Virus record (IMG/VR): IMGVR_UViG_3300046012_000561
Coordinates: 1 to 59,134 of that record
Strand: one strand, 5' to 3'
DNA length: 59,134 nt
DNA from: a virus
The position numbers were made by a program, and so were the translations under genes. The notes below the pieces were generated by a model. It did no database searches. It was not told the origin of the DNA and saw only the letters and a list, made by a program, of their open reading frames with translations. Below, one piece after another: positions 15,632 through 22,116 of the stretch. Position 1 is the first letter of the stretch; every line of letters starts with the position of its first letter.

Positions 15632-15952
15632 CTAGCAATCGTTGATCTGCACCAGTTCTTGGTGCTGCCGAACGCGCTCAAGCTGATCCGCGAAGTCGGG
15701 CTGGAAATGCTCGGCTACAGGCCCACGCCCGACGCCGCTGACGGTCTGTGTCCCGCAGCCAGGGCATTCCCAAAGATCGCCCGACCACAATTTGTACGGC
15801 TTCCAGAAAGCCACTTCCGATTTGCCGGGCACTGCCATATGGCGGTCTTGCGTTCCGCACGCAGGGACTTCGGTCGGCATAGCTTCGATAAAGAAGTGGC
15901 CGTTCTTCTTCACTCGGTAGAATCTTTGGCAAGCAATGCAGACAGGTTTCAT
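15632..15952 (-). CDS. Zinc-ribbon-type hypothetical protein
   Basis: A 106-residue protein with two Cys pairs, CIACQRFYR near the N-terminus and CPGCGTQTV near residue 70. This matches a small phage zinc-ribbon of the form C..C.....k.G....E.mp....p..W.pYk.W.gDLWeCpgCG. The role is unknown. The ATG at 15952 follows GGGGGAG. Confidence 0.74.
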   Translation of the reverse strand: MKPVCIACQRFYRVKKNGHFFIEAMPTEVPACGTQDRHMAVPGKSEVAFWKPYKLWSGDLWECPGCGTQTVSGVGRGPVAEHFQPDFADQLERVRQHQELVQINDC

Positions 15953-15953
15953 T

Positions 15954-16100
15954 TCAAAACTCCCCCCTGATTTCCTTGGCGATCTGGCGAAGACGGTCAG
16001 CGACCGAGCCGCGCTTGCCCTTGGCGATGCGGTCCAGCCAGGACGCATAGCTTTCGCGTTCGGCGCCGGTCATGCAGGGCAGCAGCTCGCGGTCCATCAT
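15954..16100 (-). CDS. Small basic hypothetical protein
   Basis: A 48-residue helical product from tandem ATGs at 16100/16097 to TGA at 15954-15956. It reads CMTGAERESYASWLDRIAKG followed by a basic helix with a DRLRQIAKEI core. The start overlaps the upstream stop and the stop abuts the next ATG. Codon use matches the neighbours, supporting a real gene. Confidence 0.62.
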   Translation of the reverse strand: MMDRELLPCMTGAERESYASWLDRIAKGKRGSVADRLRQIAKEIRGEF

Positions 16101-16351
16101 GGCGCGTCGGCCTCGGACTCGCTGGCGTCGATAAAGGCTTGCTGTTCCGGCGTGGGCGTCCAGTCGCGCGGCATCTGGCGCACGGCATCCGCGATCCTGT
16201 CCTGGCGCTCGTCCTCGCGTTCCTCACGATGGCGGCGGCAAAGGCAAATCCATTCTTCCCGCTTCCGCATGTCGGCGATCTGGACGTAGGCCTCTGGCTC
16301 GTCGTCGGTGTCCACCAGGTCGCCGCACCTGGAACAGCGATCAATGCTCAC
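16097..16351 (-). CDS. Small zinc-finger-like protein
   Basis: An 84-residue protein. The N-terminus has CSRCGDLVDTDD and, at about residue 36, CLCRRHREE, forming a likely CxxC..CxCxxH zinc site. The C-terminal half is a charged helix. No specific family is recognised; similar CxxCGxLVDTDxxP proteins are common in phage early operons. Confidence 0.7.
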   Translation of the reverse strand: MSIDRCSRCGDLVDTDDEPEAYVQIADMRKREEWICLCRRHREEREDERQDRIADAVRQMPRDWTPTPEQQAFIDASESEADAP

Positions 16352-16545
16352 TTCATGCCTCCCGCGCCGACGTCATGTTCCAGGACAAGATGTTTTGCGA
16401 TTGCCTGGGCCAGCACCGGATTGTCGTAGGGGCCAATCTGGACGCCCTGGAAATTTCCAGCGATGAAGGCGCGCAGGACCGGGATGGGCGCAGCGGTCAG
16501 CGGCATCTCCTGGTCGTCGTCGAGGGTGATGGTGGGGGCTCTCAT
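16348..16545 (-). CDS. Hypothetical protein
   Basis: A 65-residue protein with no recognised domain (ITLDDDQEMPLTAAPIPVLR..., then NPVLAQAIAKHLVLEHD). The start was placed at 16545 because it overlaps the upstream stop; the longer open frame extends into the preceding gene. Confidence 0.6.
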   Translation of the reverse strand: MRAPTITLDDDQEMPLTAAPIPVLRAFIAGNFQGVQIGPYDNPVLAQAIAKHLVLEHDVGAGGMK

Positions 16546-16925
16546 GGCGCCACCGCGCAGCTGCTGCAGACGTTCGGCGCGGCCCAACTGCAGCCGCCAG
16601 GGCAAGCCCTGTCTTCCGTGCAACCGCACTTGATGCACATTTCAGGCAGGTGGCGCAGGGCATCGCGGCCGGTGACGGTCAGCTTCAGGCGCTGCTTAAA
16701 GCCGGTGCCGACGACCACAAGCTCTGGTGTCGTGCCTGCGAGCAGCTTGCCCACGGCGCTGCCGGAAAATGTGGTGCTGACCGTGACTGACACTTGGCCG
16801 GTGTTGAAGCGATTACGGACTGACGGGCTTCTGGTGGCGCGCCAGCTACGGCCTTCGCGCACCAGCGGATGCCGTGCGGCCTGCAGGAGGCGCGCCATCT
16901 TGGCGGTATAGCGGGCCTGGCTCAT
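16542..16925 (-). CDS. Hypothetical protein with C-terminal zinc knuckle
   Basis: A 127-residue protein. A basic N-terminal helix is followed by a beta-rich middle (VSVTVSTTFSGSAVGKLLAG). The C-terminus is Cys-rich, CIKCGCTEDRACPGGC and CSSC, the CxxCGCxxxxACxGGCxW knuckle seen at the C-termini of various phage and mobile-element proteins. Function unknown. The start at 16925 overlaps the upstream stop. Confidence 0.66.
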   Translation of the reverse strand: MSQARYTAKMARLLQAARHPLVREGRSWRATRSPSVRNRFNTGQVSVTVSTTFSGSAVGKLLAGTTPELVVVGTGFKQRLKLTVTGRDALRHLPEMCIKCGCTEDRACPGGCSWAAPNVCSSCAVAP

Positions 16926-17365
16926 GCCGCACCGTCCGGGCCGTGGAAGTGGTCGCAATGGCGGCAGCAGCCGCGCCCATCGCTCTGGAAATTTTCACAG
17001 ACGGGCTTGCCCGGGCCTTCAATGCCGGTCAGGGCGCGAGCCTTGGTGATCAGGCTGCGCAGCGTGTCCTGGGCGTCGTCGTCGGATTGCTGTAAGGCTT
17101 CCAACCCGCCTTCGCCATCATCTTGCGCCTCGCCGTCCAGCAGTAGGCGGGCGACCAGGGCGGCGAAAGCGTTCAGGCCTTCATGGGCCTGGCCCATCTT
17201 GAGCAGCGCGTCCCGGTCTGCCTCGGTGTGACAGCGCGCGACTTCGCGCCCATCCCTGCCGGCGATGATGCCGAAATCGCCGCTGCCATGACGGGCCGGA
17301 AACCAGCCCTCCCGGTCCCTGCGCTCGATGTCGGCGCCGGCCGCCGCAAGGCGAGGGCTGGTCAT
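16922..17365 (-). CDS. Hypothetical protein
   Basis: A 147-residue protein. The first part (GWFPARHGSGDFGIIAGRDGREVARC) is beta-rich. The middle is helical with an acidic run (DGEAQDDGEGGLEALQQSDDD). The last part has Cys/His residues (GCCRHCDHFHGPDGAA) compatible with a zinc site. No family is recognised. Confidence 0.62.
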   Translation of the reverse strand: MTSPRLAAAGADIERRDREGWFPARHGSGDFGIIAGRDGREVARCHTEADRDALLKMGQAHEGLNAFAALVARLLLDGEAQDDGEGGLEALQQSDDDAQDTLRSLITKARALTGIEGPGKPVCENFQSDGRGCCRHCDHFHGPDGAA

Positions 17366-17727
17366 CAGCCGACCTCCCCAAAATCTGCCGGGACAGTGAC
17401 GACAATGCGCTGGCGCAGTTCGCTGACCAGCTTGAGCGCCTTACAAAGTTCAGCCTCAGCATGGGTCAGGCTGCGCTCGACAAATTCGCGGGAAGATTTG
17501 CGCGCTTCCAAAAGCTCCGAGACAGCGCGATTGATCGCTTCCAAAGCGTCGGCCTGCATTTCAGCAAGCTGACCATCGGCGGCGATGGGGCATTCACCGG
17601 CCCACATATTCGGGCGACCAGGCCAGAACTTGGGGGCCTGAGCGTTCTTGTCTCCGCTCATGCGCCGGAGCGTCAGCCTGTCTTCGGCAGCCTTGGACCA
17701 GGTCGGGATTTCGGCCGCGCTGCTCAT
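17365..17727 (-). CDS. Hypothetical protein
   Basis: A 120-residue mainly helical protein whose C-terminal half (INRAVSELLEARKSSREFVE...) looks like a coiled coil. No recognised domain. The start at 17727 overlaps the stop of the first gene of the leftward operon by 4 bp. Confidence 0.6.
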   Translation of the reverse strand: MSSAAEIPTWSKAAEDRLTLRRMSGDKNAQAPKFWPGRPNMWAGECPIAADGQLAEMQADALEAINRAVSELLEARKSSREFVERSLTHAEAELCKALKLVSELRQRIVVTVPADFGEVG

Positions 17728-17966
17728 GGCGTCACCGCCTTGAACGGGCCCATGTGGAGACCCAGCAGATGCCCGCAGGTGCAATACTGATCTACCGGGA
17801 AATAGGCCTGGGCGCGCGGCCTGGGATTGCCACACGGCCTTCTGCCATAGGCCGTCGCATAGGGGTTGCGCGGCTGCAGGGGCAGGGGAGGGGAGAGTTT
17901 GGCGGCGCGCTGGTCGGCGGCATCGAAGGCGGCCTGGAGGCGTGTCTGGCGGTCTGTGGCGGGCAT
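17724..17966 (-). CDS. First gene of the leftward early operon, hypothetical
   Basis: An 80-residue protein: a helical N-terminus (LQAAFDAADQRAAKLS), a Pro-rich centre and a terminal CTCGHLLGLH motif that could bind metal. It is the promoter-proximal gene of the long minus-strand operon, starting 57 bp from the -10 element proposed below. The ATG at 17966 has AAGGA 8 nt upstream; an ATG three codons earlier is too close to that site. Confidence 0.62.
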   Translation of the reverse strand: MPATDRQTRLQAAFDAADQRAAKLSPPLPLQPRNPYATAYGRRPCGNPRPRAQAYFPVDQYCTCGHLLGLHMGPFKAVTP

Positions 17967-18022
17967 ATTCCCCATCCTTCTCAAGGGCTGGCCCGGCAAC
18001 CCGGGCTCAAATCAGCCATGGG

Positions 18023-18051
18023 ACGATAGTGGGACGTATCCCATCCTTCAA
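18023..18051 (-). promoter_or_regulatory. Leftward early promoter (PL-like)
   Basis: Read on the minus strand, TTGAAG (18046-18051) and TATCGT (18023-18028) are separated by exactly 17 bp, giving a fair sigma-70-type promoter pointing into the leftward operon. One 14-bp operator fills the spacer and another lies just upstream of the -35, so the bound repressor would block it. The assignment rests on sequence only. Confidence 0.55.
18030..18043. promoter_or_regulatory. Repressor operator OL1-like
   Basis: The dyad TGGGACGTATCCCA lies in the spacer of the leftward promoter. It matches the operator consensus built from the five sites in this immunity region (TGGGA-N4-TCCCA, with at least one TGGGAC half). 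Confidence 0.75.
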
Positions 18052-18065
18052 TGGGACAAATCCCA
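18052..18065. promoter_or_regulatory. Repressor operator OL2-like
   Basis: The dyad TGGGACAAATCCCA is identical to the site at 19332-19345. It is centred 22 bp from the neighbouring operator, about two helical turns, which would allow cooperative binding of repressor dimers on one face of the DNA. Confidence 0.75.
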
Positions 18066-18130
18066 TTTTGTTGGGAAATGCGACCGTGCGACCCTCACGA
18101 CCGGGGACCAATCCTGGAAAGGCTTTTGAA

Positions 18131-18367
18131 ATGAGGGTGATCGGCGTGGCGGTTTTGTCCGCTCTTAGCCTGTCGGGATGCTCTTCAGGGGTGGCAGAAT
18201 ATGCCGGTCAGCCCGGCGCCCAGGCGGCTTATGACAAGTGCTGGGAGAAGGCGTACGCATTGCCCATCACCCAGCAAGCGGGCAGCAGCCCATTTTTGGT
18301 GGCAGCCATGGAAGGCGATTATGTGGATCAGTGCATGAGAGCGGCTGGTTTTCGACCAGGCAGCTAA
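18131..18367 (+). CDS. Small lipoprotein in the immunity region
   Basis: A 78-residue product with a lipoprotein signal: basic start, hydrophobic core (VIGVAVLSALSLSGCSS) and lipobox LSGC with Cys17 as the lipid anchor. The mature part is short, with two more Cys that may form a disulfide. It lies between the two operator clusters and reads away from the leftward promoter, so it is a candidate lysogenic-conversion or superinfection-exclusion factor; that is inference from position. GGAAAGG precedes the ATG. Its stop overlaps the convergent gene. Confidence 0.74.
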   Translation: MRVIGVAVLSALSLSGCSSGVAEYAGQPGAQAAYDKCWEKAYALPITQQAGSSPFLVAAMEGDYVDQCMRAAGFRPGS

Positions 18368-18600
18368 GGGACTGGTGCCGGCAAAGAAGCCTCTCGCACC
18401 CGATAACAGCCGGTTCTTGGCGTTGCACACAGCCAAACCGTCCCAGTGATTCGATTGATCACCCAAAAGCGGCCACCGGCCGGTATCCCAGTATAAATAC
18501 CGCCTAAAAATACGGCAGCCAGCAGCGCCAGGCCCCCGATTGCCATCAACACCCGGCCGTCGCCTATCGTGCCCCAGCAGCGTCGGACAGCTTCAAACAC
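18364..18600 (-). CDS. Small membrane protein downstream of the repressor
   Basis: A 78-residue protein starting at GTG (18598-18600), which overlaps the 3' end of the repressor gene by 8 bp. After a short helical start it has one strong transmembrane stretch (LMAIGGLALLAAVFLGGIYTG) and a basic, Cys-containing C-terminal part. Because it is co-transcribed with the repressor it should be made in the lysogen; an accessory immunity role is possible but unproven. Confidence 0.6.
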   Translation of the reverse strand: MFEAVRRCWGTIGDGRVLMAIGGLALLAAVFLGGIYTGIPAGGRFWVINRITGTVWLCATPRTGCYRVREASLPAPVP

Positions 18601-19270
18601 CGTAAAGCTCTCCCCAAGGCACGACCCTGTGGATTGCTTGAATGTCCTTCCGTTGGAAGGCCAATGTCCGCTTGGGCTCAAACTGTTGGAGCGTGATAGT
18701 TTTAGAATTCACAGCGATAAGTTGCTTTATGAAGGCCCGCGGCGCCTCGCCAGCCTTTTGGGGCCGCATCTGGACCACCACAAAGTCCTCGATTTGATAT
18801 GGTTGTCCGGGATGGACGTACACGGGCGTTCCGCTTTTTGCCCACGGCCACATGGAGTTACCGACCACATAGAGGGCATAGGCCTCCCGAATCCCGTAAA
18901 GGCGAGGAGGCCGTTTGACGTAATCTATAGGCCCACTATTGAACTCGAATTCGCCATCGTCTCCGCATTGAGCCGCTCCAAGAACCGGCATATCGCGCGG
19001 CATCAGGTCAAAGCGAGGCATGTCGCGCAAATCTGGGCGGTCGCCACCAGGCGAGGCAGATCCCGGCGGAGGCTCAAGAAACCAATCCGTTATCGGGATT
19101 CCCAAGGCGTTTGAGAGCTTCTCGGCATTGGGAATTTGAGGGGTTACACCCCTCTCAAGAACATCGCGTAAGAAGGTTGAATTGAGCTTTCCGCGCCGGG
19201 CAATCGGTGCCCATTCCTTCCCAGCGACCAGTTCTCGCAGCAAGTCTCGCCAGTTAGCCCGAATCTTCAT
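18593..19270 (-). CDS. CI-type phage repressor with S24 (LexA-like) peptidase domain
   Basis: A 225-residue repressor. The N-terminal part (about residues 15-65) is a helix-turn-helix of the XRE/bacteriophage CI type. The C-terminal part is a LexA/UmuD-type self-cleaving domain: the cleavage region LGAAQCGDD (Cys102-Gly103, like the UmuD bond), the catalytic Ser139 in VVGNSM, and Lys182 in FIKQL. RecA-stimulated self-cleavage would release lysogeny. It starts at the ATG 19268-19270 and has almost no leader. Operators lie just upstream, so it should control its own synthesis and the divergent cro-like gene. Confidence 0.93.
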   Translation of the reverse strand: MKIRANWRDLLRELVAGKEWAPIARRGKLNSTFLRDVLERGVTPQIPNAEKLSNALGIPITDWFLEPPPGSASPGGDRPDLRDMPRFDLMPRDMPVLGAAQCGDDGEFEFNSGPIDYVKRPPRLYGIREAYALYVVGNSMWPWAKSGTPVYVHPGQPYQIEDFVVVQMRPQKAGEAPRAFIKQLIAVNSKTITLQQFEPKRTLAFQRKDIQAIHRVVPWGELYGV

Positions 19271-19286
19271 GGTGGTTGGACGGTAA

Positions 19287-19300
19287 TGGGCTCCGTCCCA
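19287..19300. promoter_or_regulatory. Repressor operator OR3-like
   Basis: The imperfect dyad TGGGCTCCGTCCCA, whose consensus TGGGAC half is on the minus strand. It is the operator closest to the repressor start (17 bp away) and would cover the -10 region of the repressor promoter, the position of lambda OR3. Confidence 0.68.
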
Positions 19301-19309
19301 TGGGCGAAA

Positions 19310-19323
19310 AGGGAAGTGTCCCA
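19310..19323. promoter_or_regulatory. Repressor operator OR2-like
   Basis: AGGGAAGTGTCCCA, with its consensus half on the minus strand. It ends exactly before the -35 of the rightward promoter and is centred 23 bp from the site at 19287-19300 and 22 bp from that at 19332-19345. Confidence 0.7.
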
Positions 19324-19353
19324 TTGACAAATGGGACAAATCCCACCCATCTT
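19324..19353 (+). promoter_or_regulatory. Rightward early promoter (PR-like)
   Basis: A perfect TTGACA (19324-19329) is followed after 18 bp by CATCTT (19348-19353). Transcription would begin near 19360, at or within a base or two of the cro-like ATG, so that mRNA may be leaderless. The spacer is occupied by an operator. The -10 is weak, so the exact start is uncertain. Confidence 0.55.
19332..19345. promoter_or_regulatory. Repressor operator OR1-like
   Basis: TGGGACAAATCCCA, the same sequence as the leftward site at 18052-18065. It sits in the spacer of the rightward promoter, the position expected for a primary blocking operator. Confidence 0.75.
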
Positions 19354-19359
19354 GGGATG

Positions 19360-19608
19360 ATGTCGGATCACCAGCCAAAATCGCTACTCCAGGAAATCGA
19401 GGAATTTCTCAGTCGGCAAGATTTGGGGATGACCGAAACTGCATTCGGCATTGCAGCCCTGAAAGACGGCAAGCTCATCCCAAATCTGCGCAATGGTCGG
19501 CGCCTTTGGCCTGAGACCGAAGCCAAAGTCAGAAATTTCATCGCTAGTGAGATCAAAAGGCTGAGCGAAGAGGCGCCGGAAAAGCGGCGCCGAGGGGCCC
19601 TCGCATAA
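19360..19608 (+). CDS. Cro-like DNA-binding protein
   Basis: An 82-residue protein divergent from the repressor gene. The helical sequence (LLQEIEEFLSRQDLGMTETAFG, then NLRNGRRLWPETEAKVRNFI) is a small one-domain helix-turn-helix typical of alphaproteobacterial phage Cro-like proteins and their chromosomal relatives. It begins at tandem ATGs (19357, 19360), with the operator array directly upstream and essentially no leader. By position it should compete with the repressor for the operators. Confidence 0.78.
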   Translation: MSDHQPKSLLQEIEEFLSRQDLGMTETAFGIAALKDGKLIPNLRNGRRLWPETEAKVRNFIASEIKRLSEEAPEKRRRGALA

Positions 19609-19676
19609 TGACGGCGCTGGGGGCCCTGAAGATTGCAGCCGAGCTTCGCCGTCATGCGGGGGCGCCACGCCCATGA
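19608..19676 (+). CDS. Very short ORF in early right operon
   Basis: A 22-codon frame beginning with an ATG that overlaps the cro-like stop (TAATG) and ending on the next ATG. The short, helical product (ALGALKIAAELRRHAG) could be a leader that maintains translational coupling rather than a functional protein. The call rests on the unbroken chain of stop-start overlaps. Confidence 0.35.
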   Translation: MTALGALKIAAELRRHAGAPRP

Positions 19677-19795
19677 CGCTGCTGGGGGCTGAACAAATCC
19701 TTGCATTCACCTTCGCCGCGCTGTTGCCGCTTTCCGGCGTGGCCACGATCCTCGCCGTGATCTGTGATGCTTTTCGTCATCGGGTGCGGCCATGA
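19673..19795 (+). CDS. Short membrane peptide in early right operon
   Basis: A 40-codon frame linked by 4-bp overlaps at both ends. The product is almost wholly one hydrophobic segment (ILAFTFAALLPLSGVATILA) with a basic tail (FRHRVRP), so it is a single-pass membrane peptide if made. Function unknown. Confidence 0.45.
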   Translation: MTLLGAEQILAFTFAALLPLSGVATILAVICDAFRHRVRP

Positions 19796-20244
19796 GGGGG
19801 GGGCCTCGCGGCGGCGCGCGTCAGACAGAAACGCTGGAATTCATCCGCGCCCATCTCAGAGCGCATGGCATCGGCCCATCGCTGGACGAGATCGCTTCCG
19901 CCATCGGCTATGCTTCCAAGTCCTGTGCCCATCGCGTCGTGGACAAGCTGGTCCGGGACGGCCGCATTGTCAGATTGACCAACAGGGCGCGCGGGATCGA
20001 CTTGGTTGAGTCCGAACAGGATCACCTTGCCGATTGTGCATGTGGTCGGTGTGAGGAGCGCCGCTATCTCGCTGGTCTCAAGCTCGTGCAGAGCCTGAAA
20101 GTCGAGCCGCCAGTCGCGGTCCGCATCGCCTTCTGCACCAACATTCGCCCCCTTCCCAATTCCACGCGCGCTGCCTTCCTCGGTAGCGATTGCCGTGGAG
20201 CCGCCCCGCGCACGCGAGCGGCTGTTCCCCGGAGCGCAAAGTGA
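19792..20244 (+). CDS. LexA-type winged-helix protein without protease domain
   Basis: A 150-residue protein. Residues about 10-70 match the N-terminal winged helix of LexA (RQTETLEFIRAHLRAHGIGP, then SKSCAHRVVDKLVRDGRI). The S24 catalytic domain is absent; instead there is CACGRCEERRYL and a low-complexity, Arg-rich tail that could be partly out of phase. It may bind LexA-like boxes in the host or phage and so modulate SOS genes. The frame beyond about residue 100 is less certain. Confidence 0.72.
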   Translation: MRGGPRGGARQTETLEFIRAHLRAHGIGPSLDEIASAIGYASKSCAHRVVDKLVRDGRIVRLTNRARGIDLVESEQDHLADCACGRCEERRYLAGLKLVQSLKVEPPVAVRIAFCTNIRPLPNSTRAAFLGSDCRGAAPRTRAAVPRSAK

Positions 20245-20405
20245 TGGGCCGCGCCCGCGCTTCGCTTCGGGGCCTTCATTCCGGGGAGGGCGCATTCGCG
20301 TCTGCCTCGAATAGCGAGCGCCAGGACAATGAGCCTGGCGCCAGGGGTTTGGTGAAACAAGCCATGCGGTTGCGTGGCGGAACCGAGGGTGAGTTCCAAT
20401 GGTGA
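20244..20405 (+). CDS. Small hypothetical protein
   Basis: A 53-residue frame that starts on the upstream stop (TGATG) and ends in the start region of the next gene (ATGGTGA). The sequence is polar (SASNSERQDNEPGARGLVKQ) with no recognised domain. It may be real, but codon bias is weaker than around it. Confidence 0.4.
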   Translation: MGRARASLRGLHSGEGAFASASNSERQDNEPGARGLVKQAMRLRGGTEGEFQW

Positions 20406-20812
20406 GACAGGCAACGAAGCGGAACGGGACAACTGGTGCACCTTCAACAACTAGTGTCCCGGTCAACGAGCGCGATGCCGCGCTCGAATTTTCCGCCGTG
20501 ATTATCCCCTTCAGCTACGGGGAGTTAGCCAGCGCTTCCAAGCGCGGCAAGGAAGCGGCGAAGAAGTGGAAGGAAGGGCGATCCCTGCCTTCCGCCTGGT
20601 CGATGCTCAACATGGCCAGGGACATCCCCGCCGTGCGCGCCTGGATGATGGCGAAGCTGGGCGACACCCCGCACATGCAGTTCAACAGCGCCCAGGGAAT
20701 CGATGTGCTGGCGCGCGCCATGCAATCCCTTGCCCATCTGCCTGGGCCAGACGGCGATGCCATCCGCGCCCTCATGCAGGGCGCCCAGATCAAGCCGGGC
20801 GGTCGCGCATGA
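20399..20812 (+). CDS. Putative early regulator
   Basis: A 137-residue protein. The central segment (YGELASASKRGKEAAKKWKEG, then LPSAWSMLNMARDIPAVRAWM) follows the pattern of phage helix-turn-helix proteins of the form ..SKGSVSxWKxGRxxPSxxxLxxLAR. Its position after the cro-like gene suggests a CII-type or other early regulatory role; this is inference. No other motif is present. Confidence 0.62.
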   Translation: MVRQATKRNGTTGAPSTTSVPVNERDAALEFSAVIIPFSYGELASASKRGKEAAKKWKEGRSLPSAWSMLNMARDIPAVRAWMMAKLGDTPHMQFNSAQGIDVLARAMQSLAHLPGPDGDAIRALMQGAQIKPGGRA

Positions 20813-20877
20813 TCGGCGCGAAGGTACATCTGTTGGGCGTCCAGCCCACAACATGCTTCCCGGTGCGGCGCCCATGA
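20809..20877 (+). CDS. Very short ORF
   Basis: A 22-codon frame linked to both neighbours by 4-bp overlaps (GCATGA and CCATGATG). The product has no recognisable feature. It is listed because the chain of overlaps would otherwise be broken; it may serve only for coupling. Confidence 0.3.
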   Translation: MIGAKVHLLGVQPTTCFPVRRP

Positions 20878-21155
20878 TGCGCTTCACACCGGCCAAGCCG
20901 CACCGCCCCTTCCACCAGCCGCCGGGGCGGGAGAATGCGAGGGGCTTCACCGAATACGCGATGGTCAGGGCCATCGTCGCCCAAGTCACCGAGAGGGCGC
21001 TGCTGCTGACCAACGAGAGCGTGACGGTCCCGGTGTGGGTGCCCCGCTCCAGACTTCAGTCGGGCTCCAGGGCCATGACGATGGGCGCAATCCGGGGACA
21101 GGAAATCGCCGTGCAGGTCGAGCTTCAATTCGCGCTGGATCAACGCCTGGTCTGA
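20874..21155 (+). CDS. Hypothetical protein
   Basis: A 93-residue basic protein. The C-terminal part (ERALLLTNESVTVPVWVPRS, then GQEIAVQVELQFALDQ) is strand-rich and resembles a short OB-like or SH3-like fold. No match to a named family. It starts at tandem ATGs (20874, 20877). Confidence 0.62.
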   Translation: MMRFTPAKPHRPFHQPPGRENARGFTEYAMVRAIVAQVTERALLLTNESVTVPVWVPRSRLQSGSRAMTMGAIRGQEIAVQVELQFALDQRLV

Positions 21156-21229
21156 ATTCAGCCGCAGGGGCGCGCGGCAGTAGCAGCGCCTCAGACATTT
21201 ATCCGCAGCACGCGGGGAGGGTAAGCAGA

Positions 21230-21874
21230 ATGGCAAAATCCAAAACGGCCGGGACGAGGGCGGGGCGCGCTCGAAGGGGCAAAGGCGAATCCATGACCGA
21301 GGCGAAGGCGTCGGCTGTGGAAGTCCGCGTGCCGGTAAACCAAGGCGATCTTATGTTGCCCGCGCCGGACGATTACCAGCATCACAAGAAGTCGATCTTG
21401 GGCGCGCTGGAAAAGAAGGAAACGGCAAATTCCTTTTATCGAAACTGCCTGAAGAGGGCTCAGCAGGCGGGCGTGGATACCGACGCACTCTTGGAAGCCC
21501 ATCGCATCGTCCGCGCCAACGATCCGCGCGCCACAGCCAACAAACTCAACCAGTTGGCCTTCGCGCTGGAACAGGAGGGTTTCTCCATCCACATCACCGT
21601 TCACGACACGCTGGCGGGAGACGAAATGGATTTGATTTATCGCCGATTCTATCAGGACGGTAAGGCCGGCAAGAGCCTCGATTGCCGCTATCCTGTCGGA
21701 AGCGATCTGGCGACCCAAGCGGCCCGCGCTTGGCGTCATGGCATGGCACTGAACGCCGGGACCAGCATCGAGGACTCCAACACGGTGGTGGACGAAGACA
21801 CCGCCGCCCAGGAAGCCAAGCTCCCGCCGCCGCCGAAGATGGTCACCACAGAAGGGCAGGCTCTGCACTCCTGA
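21230..21874 (+). CDS. Early protein with GapR-like helical and RMF-like C-terminal segments
   Basis: A 214-residue protein. A Lys/Arg-rich start is followed by a helical stretch (SILGALEKKETANSFYRNCLK, then GVDTDALLEAHRIVRANDP) that resembles the GapR/DUF2312-type pattern of alphaproteobacterial chromatin proteins. The C-terminal half (YQDGKAGKSLDCRYP, then ARAWRHGMAL) has the form of the RMF/CrpP-like motif (..YREGyxAG..G...NPYP....a.aW..Gw). Both matches are weak. GGAGGG precedes the ATG at 21230. Confidence 0.6.
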   Translation: MAKSKTAGTRAGRARRGKGESMTEAKASAVEVRVPVNQGDLMLPAPDDYQHHKKSILGALEKKETANSFYRNCLKRAQQAGVDTDALLEAHRIVRANDPRATANKLNQLAFALEQEGFSIHITVHDTLAGDEMDLIYRRFYQDGKAGKSLDCRYPVGSDLATQAARAWRHGMALNAGTSIEDSNTVVDEDTAAQEAKLPPPPKMVTTEGQALHS

Positions 21875-21876
21875 CC

Positions 21877-22116
21877 ATGCTGACCAGCGCCGCCATCTCC
21901 GAGGTTTTCGAGGAAGTCTGCCGCCGCTATTCGCAGGCCGTGAGGGATCACGACCGGACGCGAGGTGGGATGGGCTCCGTGGAACGCGGAGAGGCGGCGC
22001 TGGCCACGCGCCAAGCCATCGAGGCCGAGTTCAAGCGCTGCTTCCGGCCCATCGCAATCTTCGATTGGGACCGCGTGGAGCGCGCCGCCAAGGGCGATCT
22101 GGGGGATTTGCGATGA
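21877..22116 (+). CDS. Hypothetical protein
   Basis: A 79-residue helical protein beginning MLTSAAISEVFEEVCRRYS and ending in IAIFDWDRVERAAKG. No recognised domain. The next gene (RusA-like) starts on its stop, so the two are coupled. Confidence 0.6.
   Translation: MLTSAAISEVFEEVCRRYSQAVRDHDRTRGGMGSVERGEAALATRQAIEAEFKRCFRPIAIFDWDRVERAAKGDLGDLR

Noticed and set aside
19777-20466. 229-codon minus-strand frame opposite the LexA-type gene
   Set aside because: It has Arg/Pro/Ala-rich shadow composition, overlaps five plus-strand genes joined by stop-start overlaps, and lacks a ribosome site.
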